Positions 49,124 to 59,665 of a stretch of DNA of 64,000 nucleotides are shown here, one piece after another. A program made the translations under genes and the position numbers. Under the pieces are notes generated by a model. It worked only from the letters and a program-made list of their open reading frames with translations. It did no database searches and was not told the origin of the DNA. How positions within the stretch are numbered: position 1 is the stretch's first letter; the number at the start of each line of letters is the position of its first letter. The DNA is from Sophora flavescens (lineage: Eukaryota; Streptophyta; Magnoliopsida; Fabales; Fabaceae): the NCBI GenBank assembly GCA_030762895.1, contig JAUPTC010000189.1, positions 1 to 64,000 on the forward strand, given 5' to 3'.

Positions 49124-52100
49124 GGTACTCGATGGTGTGGCAAGGCTGTGGGTGTGCGGCTCATCATCCAAGGTTGTGGAAGGACTTGGTGTTAGGAGAT
49201 GCCTTCCGGGGCGGAGCTGAAGCCCGAAGAGAAGGGTGATCGTCCAGAAGTGGCCTAGGAAGGGGTGGCAAACACCAGATCTGCTGAAGGCGCATCGGAA
49301 AGGATCCTCAACATGTTGTTGGTTATTAAAAATGTTGGCTTTCGATATTTATCAATTTCGTGGGGTACTCGATGGTGTGGAGAGCTTGGGGTGCGTGGAT
49401 CCTCAACCTTGGTTGTGGATAGACTTGGTGTTAGGTGATGCATTTCGGGGCGGAGCCGAAGCACCAATAGACGAGTGATCGTCCTGAAGTGTCCTTGGAA
49501 GTGATGGCAAAACCAGATCAGGCGAAGGCGTATCGGAAAGGATCCTCATGATGTTGCTGGTTTTTAAAAATGTTGATTGTCGATATTTATCAATATTGTA
49601 GGGTACTAGATGGTGTGGCTAGGCTTTGAGTGCGCGGTTCCTCGACCTTGGTTGTGGATGGACTTGGTGTTAGGTGATGCCTTCCGGGGCGGAGCCGAAG
49701 CACCAAGAGACGGGGTATCGTCCTGAAGTGGCCTTGAAAGGGGTGGTAAACACCAGATCCTCTAAATGCGCATCGGAAAGGATCCTCATGATGTTGTTGG
49801 TTTTCAAAAATGTTGGCCTTCGAAATTTATCAATTTCGTGGGGTAATCGATGGTGTTGTTAGGCTGTTGGTGTGCGACTCCTCAACCTTTTATGTGGATG
49901 GACGTGGTGTTAGGTGATGCATTCCGAGTCGGAGCCGAAACACCAAGAGATGAGTGATCGTCCTGAAGTGGCCTTGGAATGGGTACCAAACTCCAGATTG
50001 GTTGAAGACGCATTGGAAAGGATCCTCATGATGTTGTTGGTTTTTAAAGATCTTGGGTTTCGATATTTATCAATTTCGTTAGGTACTCGATGGTGTGGCG
50101 AGCTTGGGGTGCGTGGCTCCTCGACCTTGGTTGTGGATAGACTTGGTGTTAGGTGATGTTTTCCGAGGCGGAGTCGAAGCACCAATAGGAGAGTGATCGT
50201 CCAGAAGTGTCCTTGGATGGGGTGGCAAAACCAGATCAGCCGAAGGCGCATCGGAAAGGATCCTCATGATGTTGTTGGTTTTTAAAAATGTTGACTTTCA
50301 ATATTTATCAATATTGTGGGGTACTAGATGGTGTGGCTAGGCTTTGAGTGCGCGGCTCCTCGACCTTTGTTGTGGATGGACTTGGTGTTAGGTGATGCCT
50401 TCCGGGGCGGAGCCGAAGTACCAAGAGATGGGGTATCGTCCTGAAGTGACCTTGAAAGGGGTGGTAAACACCAGATCTGCTGAATGTGCATCGGAAAGGA
50501 TCCTCATGATGTTGCTGGCTTTTAAAAATGTTGGCTTTCTATATTTATCAATTTCGTGGGGTACTTGATGGTGTGGTGAGGTTGTGGGTCCCCGGCTCCT
50601 CGACAAGGGTTGTGGATGGACGTGGTGTTATGTGCGGCATTCCAGGGCGGAGCCGAACCACCAAGAGACACGTGATCGTCCTGAACTGGCCTTGGAAGGG
50701 GTGGCAAGCACCAGATAGGACGAAGGTGCATCAGAAAGGATCCTTGAGATGTTGTTGGTTTTTAAAAATGGTGGCTTTTGATATTTATCCATTTCGTGGG
50801 GTACTCGATGGTCTGGTGAGACTGCGGGTGCGCGGCTCCTCTACCTTTTCTTTGGATGGACGTGGTGTTAGGCGATGCCTTCCGGGACGGAGCAGAAGCA
50901 CCAAGAGACGGGTGATCGTCCTGAAGTGGCCTTGGAAGTGGTGGCAAACACCGGATCGACTGAAAGCGCATCGGAAAGGATCATCAAGATGTTGGTGGTT
51001 TTTTAAAATGTTAGCTTTCGATATTTTTCAATACTGTGGTGTACTCGATGATGTGGCGAGGCTGTGGGTGCGGGGCTCCTCGACCTTAGTTGTGGATGGA
51101 CTTGGTGTTAGGTGATGCCTTTCGGGGTGGAGCCGAAGCACCAAGAGACCGATGATCGTCCTGAGGTGGCCTTGGAAGGGGTGGCAAACACCGGATCGAC
51201 TGAAGGCGCATCGGAAAGGATCCTCGTGATTTTATTGGTTTTTAAAAATGTTGGCTTTCGATATTTATCAATATCATGGGGTACTCGATGGTGTGGCGTG
51301 GCTGTGGGTGCGCGGCTCCTCGACCTGGGTTTTTGATGGACGTGGTGTTAGGTGATGCCTTACGGGGCGGAGCCGAAGCACCAAGAGACTAGTGATCGTC
51401 CTGAAGTGGCGTTGGAAGGGGTGGCAAACACCAAATCTGTCAAAGGCGCATCGGAAAGGTTCCTTGAGATGTTGTTGGTTTTTAAAAATGGTGGCTTTTG
51501 ATATTTATCCATTTCGTGGGGGTACTCGATGGTGTGGTGAGGCTGTGGGTGCGCGACTCCTCTACCTTTTCTTTGCAAGGACGTGGTGTTAGGCGATGCC
51601 TTCCGGGGCGGAGCAGAAGCACCAAGAGACGGGTGATCGTCCTGAAGTGGCCATGGAAGTGGTGGCAAATACCGGATCGACTGAAAGCGCATCGGAAAAG
51701 ATCCTCGTAATGTTGTTGGTTTTTACTAAAGTTGGCTTTCAATATTTATCAATTTCGTGTGGTACTCGATGGTGTGGGGAGGTTGGGGTGCACGACTCCT
51801 TGACATTGGTTATGGAAGGACGTGGTGTTTGGTGATGCCTTTCGGGGCGAAGCCGAAGCACCAAGAGATGGGTGATCATCCTGAAGTAGCCTTGGAAGGG
51901 ATGGCAAACACCAGATCCGCCGAAGGCGTATCGGAAAGGATCCTCAAGATGTTGGTGGTTTTTTAAAATGTTAGTCGTCGATGCGGGGCTCCTCGACCTT
52001 GGTTGTGGATGGACTTGGTGTTAGGTAATGCCTTCCGGGGCAGAGCCGAAGCACCAAGAGACCTGTGATCGTCCTGAAGTGCCATTTGAAGGGGTGGCAA

Positions 52101-52263
52101 ACACCAGATCGTCCGAAGGCGCATCGGAAAGGTTCATTGCGATGTTGTTGGTTTTTAAAAATGTTGGCTTTCGATATTTATCAATTTCGTTGGGTACACG
52201 ATGGTGTGGGGAGGTTGGGGTGCGTGGCTCCTCGACCTTAGTTGTGGAAGGACGTGGTGTTAG

Positions 52264-53577
52264 GTGATCCCTTCCGGGATGGAACCGAAGCACCAAGAGA
52301 CAGGTGACCGTCCTGAAGTGGCCTTGGAAGTGGTGTCAAACACCGGATCGACTAAAGGCGCGTCGGAAAGGATCCTCGTGATGTTATTTGTTTTTAAAAA
52401 TGTTGGCCTTCGATATTTATCAATATCGTGGGGTACTCGATGGTGTGGCGAGGCTGTGGGTGCGCGGCTCCTCGACCTAGGTTGTGGATGGACGTGGTGT
52501 TAGGTGATGCCTTACGGGGCAGAGCTGAAGCACCAAGATACCGGTGATCGTCTTAAAGTGGCCTTGGAAGGGGTGGCAAACACAAGATCGGCCGAAGGCC
52601 CATCGGAAAGGTTCCTTGCAATGTTATTGGTTTTAAAAAATGTTGGCTTTCGATATTTATCAATTTCGTTGTGTACTCGATGGTGTGGGGAGGTTGGGGT
52701 GCGCGGCTCCTCGACCTTGGTTGTGGAAAGACGTGGTGTTAGGTGATGCCTTCTGGGGTGCAACCGAAGCACCAAGAGACAGGTGACCGTCCTGAAGTGG
52801 CCTCGGAAGTGGTGGCAAACACCATATCGACTGAAGGCGCATCGGAAAGGATCCTCATGAGGTTATTGGTTTTTAAAAATGTTGGCTTTCGATATTTATC
52901 AATTTCGTTGGGTACTCGATGGTGTGGGGAGGTTGGGGTGCGCGACTCCTCGACCTTAGTTGCGGAAGGACGTGGTGTTAGGTGATGCATTCTGGGGTGG
53001 AACCGAAGCACCAAGAGACAGGTGACCGTTCTGAAGTGGCCTTGGAAGTGGTGTCAAACACCGGATCGACTAAAGGCGCGTCGGAAAGGATCCTCGTGAT
53101 ATTATTTGTTTTTAAAAATGTTGGCTTTCGATATTTATCAATATCGTGGGGTACTCGATGGTGTGGCGAGGCTGTGGGTGCGCGGCTCCTCGACCTGGGT
53201 TGTGGATGGACGTGGTGTTAGGTGATGCCTTACGGGGCAGAGCTGAAGCACCAAGATACCGGTGATCGTCTTAAAGTGACCTTGGAAGGGGTGGCAATCA
53301 CAAGATCGGTCGAAGGCCCATCGGAAAGGTTCCTTGCAATGTTATTGGTTTTTAAAAATGTTGGCTTTCGATATTTATCAATTTCGTTGGGTATTGGATG
53401 GTGTGGGGAGGTTGGGGTGCGCGGCTCCTCGACCTTGGTTGTGGAAAGACGTGGTGTTAGGTGATGCCTTCGGGGGTGCAACCGAAGCACCAAGAGACAG
53501 GTGACCGTCCTGAAGTGGCCTCGGAAGTGGTGGCAAACACCAGATCGATTGAAGGCGCATCGGAAAGGATCCTCATG
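52264..53577 (-). repeat. Three-monomer higher-order repeat, 718 bp
   Basis: Rare variants recur 718 bp apart: GGAAGTGGTGTCAAACACC (52327 and 53045), GACTAAAGGCGCGTCGG (52349 and 53067), TTATTTGTTTTTAAAAATG (52383 and 53101) and CAAGATACCGGTGATCG (52532 and 53250). Confidence 0.88.
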
Positions 53578-55079
53578 ATGTTTTTGGTTTTTAAAAATGT
53601 TGGCTTTTGATATTTATCAATTTTGTGGGGTACTCGATGGTGTGGCGAGGATGTGGGTGCGCGACTCCTCGACCTTGGCTTTGGATGGATGTGGTGTTAG
53701 GTGATGCCTTCCGGGGCGGCGCCGAAGCACCAAGAGGCAGGTGATCATCCTAAAGTGGCCATGGAAGGGGTGGCTAACACCAGATCTGAGGAACGCGCAT
53801 CGGAAAGGATCCTCACGATGTTGTTGGTTTTTAAAAATGTTGGCTTTCGATATTTATCAATTTCGTGGGGTGCTCGATGGTGTGGAGAAACTGCGAGTGC
53901 GTAGTTCCACGACCTTTTCTGTTGACGGGCGTGGTGTTAGGTGTTGCCTTCCGGGGTGGAGCCGAAGCACCCAGGGACGGGTGATCATCCTAAAGTGGTC
54001 TTGGAAGTGGTGGCAAACACAAGATTTGCTGAAGTGCTCTGTGGGTGATCGTCCTGAAGTGTACTTGGAAGGGGTGGCAAACTCCAGATCGGTCGAAGGC
54101 GCATCGGAAAGGTTCCTTGCGATGTTGTTGGTTTTTAAAAATGTTGGCTTTCGATATTTATCAATTCCGTGGGGTACTCGATGGTGTGGCTAGGCTTTGG
54201 GTGCGCGGATCGTCGACCTTGGTTGTGGATGGACTTGGTGTTAGGTGATGCCTTCCGGGGCTGAGCCGATGAACCAAGAGACGGGTGATCGTCCTGAGGT
54301 GTCCTTGGAAGGGGTGGTAAATACCAGATCTACGGAATGCGCATCGGAAAGGATCACCATGATGTTGTTGGTTTCCAAAAATGTCGGCTTTCGATATTTA
54401 TCAATTTCGTGGGGTACTCAATGGTGTGGCGAGGCTGTGGGTGCCAGGCTACTCGACGAGGGTTGTGGATGGACATGGTGTTATGTGAGGCATTCCGAGG
54501 CGGCGCCCGAAGTACCAAGAGACAGGTGATCGTCCTAAAGTGGCATTGGAAGGAGTGGCAAACACCAGATCGCACGAAGGCACATCGGAAATGATCCTTG
54601 AGATGTTGTTGGTTTTTAAAAATGTTGGCTTTCGATATGTATCAATATTGTGGGGTACTCGATGGTGTGGTGAGGATGTGGGTGCGCGACTCCTCAACCT
54701 TTTCTGTGGATGGACGTGGTGTTAGGTGATGCCTTCCGGGGCAGAGCCGAAGCACCAAGAGGTAGGTGATCGTCCTAAAGTGGCCTTGGAAGTTGTGGCA
54801 AACACCGGATTGACTGAAGGCGCATTGGAAAAGATCCTCTTGGTGTTGTTGGTTTTTAAAAATGTTGCCTTTCGATAATTATCAATATTGTGGGGTACTC
54901 GATGGTGTGGCGAGGCTGTGGGTGCGCAACTCCTCAACCTTTTCTATGGATGGATGTGGTGTTAGGTGATGCATTCCGGGCCGGAGACGAAGCACCAAGA
55001 GACCGGTGATTGTCCAGAAGTGGCCTAGGAAGGGGTGGCAAACACCAGATCGGACGAAGGTGCATCGAAAATGATCATT

Positions 55080-58000
55080 GAGATGTTGTTGGTTTTTAAA
55101 AATGTTGGCTTTCGATATTTATCAATTTCGTGGGGTACTCGATGGTGTACTGAGACTGTGGGTGCCCAGCTCCTCGACCTGGGTTGTGGATGGACGTGGT
55201 GTTATGTGATGTATTCCGGGGCGGAGCCGAAGCACCAAGAGACAGGTGACCGTCCTGAAGTGGCCTTGGAAGGGGTGGCAAACACCACATCGGTCACAGG
55301 CCCCTCGGAAAGGTTCCTTGCGATGTTGTTGGTTTTTAAAATTGTTGGCTTTCGATATTTATCAATTTTGTGGGGTACTCGATGGTATGGTGAGGCCGTG
55401 GCTGAGCGGATCCTCAACCTTTTCTGTGGATGGACGTGGTGTTAGGTGTTGCCTTCCGGGGCGAAGCCGAAGCACCAAGAGACGGGTGATCGTCCTGAAG
55501 TGGCCTTGGAAGGGGTGGCAAACACCAAATCGGACGAAGGCGCATCGGAAATGATCCTTGAGATGTTGTTGGTTTTTAAAAAAGTTGGCTTTCGATATTT
55601 ATCAATATTGTGGGGTACTCGATGGTGTGACGAGGCTGTAGGTGCGCGGCTCATCGTCCTTGGTTGTGGACGGACTTGGTGTTAGGAGATGCCTTCCGGG
55701 GCGGAGCCGAAGCACCAAGAGATGGGTGATCGTCCTGAAGTGGCCTTGGAAGGGGTGGCAAACACCAGATCTGCTGAAGGTGCATCGGAAAGGATCCTCA
55801 ACATGTTGTTGGTTTTTAAAAATGTTGGCTTTCGATATTTATCAATTTCGTGGGGTACTCGATGGTGTGGCGAGGTTGGGTTGCGTGGCTCCTCGACCTT
55901 GGTTGTGGAAAGACTTGGTGTTAGGTGATGCCTTCGGGGTAGAGCCGAAGCACCATGAAATGAATGATCGTCCTGAAGTGTCCTTGGAAGTGGTGGCAAA
56001 AACCAGATCTGCCGAAGGAGCATCGGAAAGGATCCTCATGATGTTGTTGGTTTTTAAAAATGTTGGCTTTCGATATTTATCAATATTGTGGGGTACTAGA
56101 TGGTGTGACTAGGCTTTGGGTGCGTGGCACCTCGACCTTGGTTGTGGATGGACTTGGAGTTAGGTGATACCTTCCAGTGCGGAGCCGAAGTACCAAGAGA
56201 TGGGTGATCGTCTTGAAGTCGCCTTGGAAGGGGTTGTAAACACCAGATCTGCTGAATGCGCATCGGAAAGGATCCTCATGATGTTGTTGGTTTTCAAAAA
56301 TGTTGGCCTCCGATATTTATGAATTTTGTGGGGTACTCAATGGTGTGGCGAGGCTGTGGGTGCCAGGCTACTCGACAAGGGTTGTGGATGGACGTGGTGT
56401 TATGTGAGTCATTTCGGGACAGTGCCGAAGCACCAAGAGACAGGTGATCGTCCTAAAGTGGCCTTGGAAGGGGTGGCAAACACCAGATCGGACGAAGGCG
56501 CATCGGAAATGATCCTTGAGATGTTGTTGGTTTTTAAAAATGTTGGTTTCCGATATTTATTAATATTGTGGGGTACTCGATGGTGTGGTGAGGCTGTGGG
56601 TGCGCGACTCCTCAACCTTTTCTGTGGATGGACGTGGTGTTAGGTGATGCATTCCGGGCCGGAGCTGAAGCACCAAGAGACCGGTGATCGTCCAGAAGTG
56701 GCCTTGGAAGGGGTGGCAACCATCAGATCGGACGAAGGCGCATCCGAAATGATCCTTGAGATGTTGTTGGTTTTTAAAAATGTTGGCTTTCGATATTTAT
56801 CAATATTGTGGGGTATTCGATGGTTTGGCGAGGCTGTGGGTGCGCGGCTTGTCGTCCTTGGTTGTGGATGGACTTGGTGTTAGGAGATGCCTTCTGGGGC
56901 GGAGCCGAAGCAGCAAGAGAAGGGTGATCGTCCTGAAGTGGCCTTGGAAGGGGTTGAAAACACCAGATCTGCTGAAGGTGCATCGGAAAGGATCCTCAAC
57001 ATGTTGTTGGTTTTTAAAAATGTTGGCTTTTGATATTTATCAATTCTGTGGGGTACTCGATGGTGTGGCAAGGTTGGGGTGCGTGGCTCCTCGACCTTGG
57101 TTGTGGATGGACTTAGTGTTAGGTGATGCCTTCCGGGGCAGAGCCGAAGCACCAAGAGATGAATGATCGTCCAGAAGTGTCCTTGGAAATGGTGGCAAAA
57201 ACCAGGTCTGCTGAAGGAGCATCGGAAAGGATCCTCATGATGTTGTTGGTTTTTAAAAATGGTGGCTTTCGATATTTATCAATATTGTGAGGTACTAGAT
57301 GACGTGGTGATGTTGTAGGTTCGTGGCTCCTCGACCTTGGTTGTGGATGGACTTGGTGTTAGTTGATGCCTTCCGGGGGGATCCGAAGCACCAAGAGACG
57401 GGTGATCGTCCTGAAGTGGCCTTGGAAGGGGTGGTAAACACCAGATTTGCTGAAGGCGCATCTGAAAGGATCCTCATGATGTTGTTGGTTTTTAAAAATG
57501 TTGGCTTTCGATATTTATCAATTTCGTGGGGTACTCGATGGTGTGCCGAGACTGTGGGTGCCCAGCTCCTCGACCTGGGTTGTGGATGGACATGGTGTTA
57601 TGTGATGTATTTCGGGGCAGAGCCGAAGCACCAAGAGACAGGTGACCGTCCTGAAGTGACCTTGGAAGTGGTGGCAAACACCACATCGGTCGCAGGCCCC
57701 TCAGAAAGGTTCCTTGCGATGTTGTTGGTTTTTAAAATTGTTGGCTTTCGATATTTATTAATTTTGTGGGGTACTCGATGGTATGGTGAGGCCGTGGGTG
57801 CGTGGCTCCTCAACCTTTTCTGTGGATGGACGTGGTGTTAGGTGTTGCCTTCCGGGGCGAAGCCGAAGCACCAAGAGACGGGTGATCGTCCTGAAGTGGC
57901 CTTGGAAGGGGTGGTAAACACCAAATCGGACGAAGGCGCATCGGAAATGATCCTTAAGATGTAGTTGGTTTTTAAAAATGTTGGCTTTCGATATTTATCA

Positions 58001-58996
58001 ATATTGTGGGGTACTCGATGGTGTGGCGAGGCTGTGGGTACGCGGCTTGTCGTCCTTGGTTGTGGATGGACTTGGTGCTAGGAGATGCCTTCCGGGGCGG
58101 AGCCGAAGCACCAAGAGATGGGTGATCGTCCTGAAGTGACCTTGGAAGGGGTGGCAAACACTAGATCTGCTGAAGGTGCATCGGAAAGGATCCCCAACAT
58201 GTTGTTGGTTTTTAAAAATGTTGGCTTTCGATATTTGTCAATTCCGTGGGGTACTCGATGGTGTGGCGAGGTTGGGGTGCGTGGCTCCTCGACCTTGGTT
58301 GTGGAAAGACTTGGTGTTAGGTGATGCTTTCGGGGTAGAGCCGAAGCACCATGAAACGAATGATCGTCCTGAAGTGTCCTTGGAAGCGGTGGCAAAAACC
58401 AGATCTGCCGAAGGAGCATCAGAAAGGATCCTCATGATGTTGTTGGTTTTTAAAAATGTTTGCTTTCGATATTTATCCATTTTGTGGGGTACTAGATGGT
58501 GTGACTAGGCTTTGGGTGCGTGGCACCTCGACCTTGGTTGTGGATGGACTTGGAGTTAGGTGATACCTTCCGGTGCGCAGCCGAAGTACCAAGAGATGGG
58601 TGATCGTCTTGAAGTCGCCTTGGAAGGGGTTGTAAACACCAGATCTTCTGAATGCGCATCGGAAAGGATACTCATGATGTTGTTGGTTTTCAAAAATGTT
58701 GGCTTTCGATATTTATGAATTTTGTGGGGTACTCAATGGTGTGGCTAGGCTGTGGGTGCCAGGCTACTCGACAAGGGTTGTGGATGGACGTGGTGTTATG
58801 TGACTCATTTCGGGGCAGTGCCGAAGCACCAAGAGACAGGTGATCGTCCTAAAGTGGCCTTGGAAGGGGTGGCAAACACCAGATCGGACGAAGGCGCATC
58901 GGAAATGATCCTTGAGATGTTGTTGGTTTTTAAAAATGTTGGTTTTCGATATTTATTAATATTGTGGGGTACTCGATGGTGTGGTGAGGCTGTGGG
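55080..58996 (-). repeat. Five/ten-monomer higher-order repeat, 1198/2396 bp
   Basis: 55080-56600 matches 57476-58996 at an offset of 2396 bp through more than six monomers, including rare variants such as CATCGGTC next to GGCCCCTC, AGCACCATGAAA, GGACTTGGAGTTAGGTGATA and GGGTGCCAGGCTACTCGAC. A weaker match at half that distance (for example TCGTCCTTGGTTGTGGA near 55647, 56842 and 58039) suggests a five-monomer ancestor. The second copy is cut by the CACTA insertion. Confidence 0.88.
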
Positions 58997-59405
58997 CACT
59001 AGTGCAATAAGTGTTTTTTACGTCAGTTAAAATTGATTTTTTACGTCAGAATACTGACTGACTTAAATACAACTGACGTTAATAGTTAATATTTTAACAT
59101 CAGTTGAGAACTGACGTTAAATATAAAACTATTAACGTCAGTTCTTTAACAAAACTGACGTTAATTTTGTAAAAATTAACGTCAGTTTTTTAAACAACTG
59201 ACGTTAAACATAAAACTATTAACGTCGGTTCTTTAAGACAGCGGACGTTGATTTTGTTAAAACTAACGTCAATTGTTATAAAGAACTGACGTTAAAGGTT
59301 TAATTTTAACGTCAGTTGTAATAAACAACTGACGTTAATAGTGTACTGTATATTTTATAAAATACTATTAACATCTGTTGTTTGATACAACTGACGTTAA
59401 TAGGT
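58997..59405. repeat. CACTA left terminus and subterminal repeats
   Basis: CACTAGTGCAATAAGTG followed by about 17 copies of the 12-mer AACTGACGTTAA or its complement TTAACGTCAGTT. Most are arranged as inverted pairs with short loops, for example TTAACGTCAGTT near 59162 facing AACTGACGTTAA near 59194. In En/Spm such repeats bind the element's own TNPA protein. Confidence 0.9.
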
Positions 59406-59665
59406 TTTTTTTATTTTAAATTCAGTTTTAAAATATCACTCCCCTCAGCTATCCCTGCATTCAGTCCCAGTAACACAGAATATCACACACATTACAGAAT
59501 TGCAAAGGAAAATTGAACAATGGGGGGACTTAAAACCAAAACCCATGTATATATACAAATAAATTTTAGTTCCAATGTCTAAAAAACAAAACTATCTAAG
59601 GATTTATATATATATATATATATATATACATGTTATTAATTAGTTTCTAAAGTCTAACAAAAAAA
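59406..59665 (-). other. 3' flank of CACTA gene
   Basis: AT-rich non-coding DNA after the stop codon, with a TA microsatellite at about 59604-59628. Confidence 0.8.

Larger units (their letters stand above)
49124..58996 (-). repeat. 240-bp satellite array, block 5 (reverse orientation)
   Basis: About 41 monomers of the same family, all reverse-complemented relative to blocks 1-4 (GGTACTCGATGGTGTGG, GGTTTTTAAAAATGTTGGC, CGATATTTATCAAT). Higher-order repetition is strong: a three-monomer unit (718 bp) at 52.26-53.56 kb and a five/ten-monomer unit (1198/2396 bp) at 55.1-58.99 kb. Shortened monomers occur near 51975 and 54037. The array ends mid-monomer at the CACTA terminus. Confidence 0.97.

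Noticed and set aside
1..58996. Hundreds of 60-185-codon open frames on both strands in the satellite
   Set aside because: They repeat with the 240-bp monomer, overlap in several frames at once and match no protein family I recognise, so they are treated as by-products of the repeat's composition. The possibility of a coding origin is kept as a finding only.
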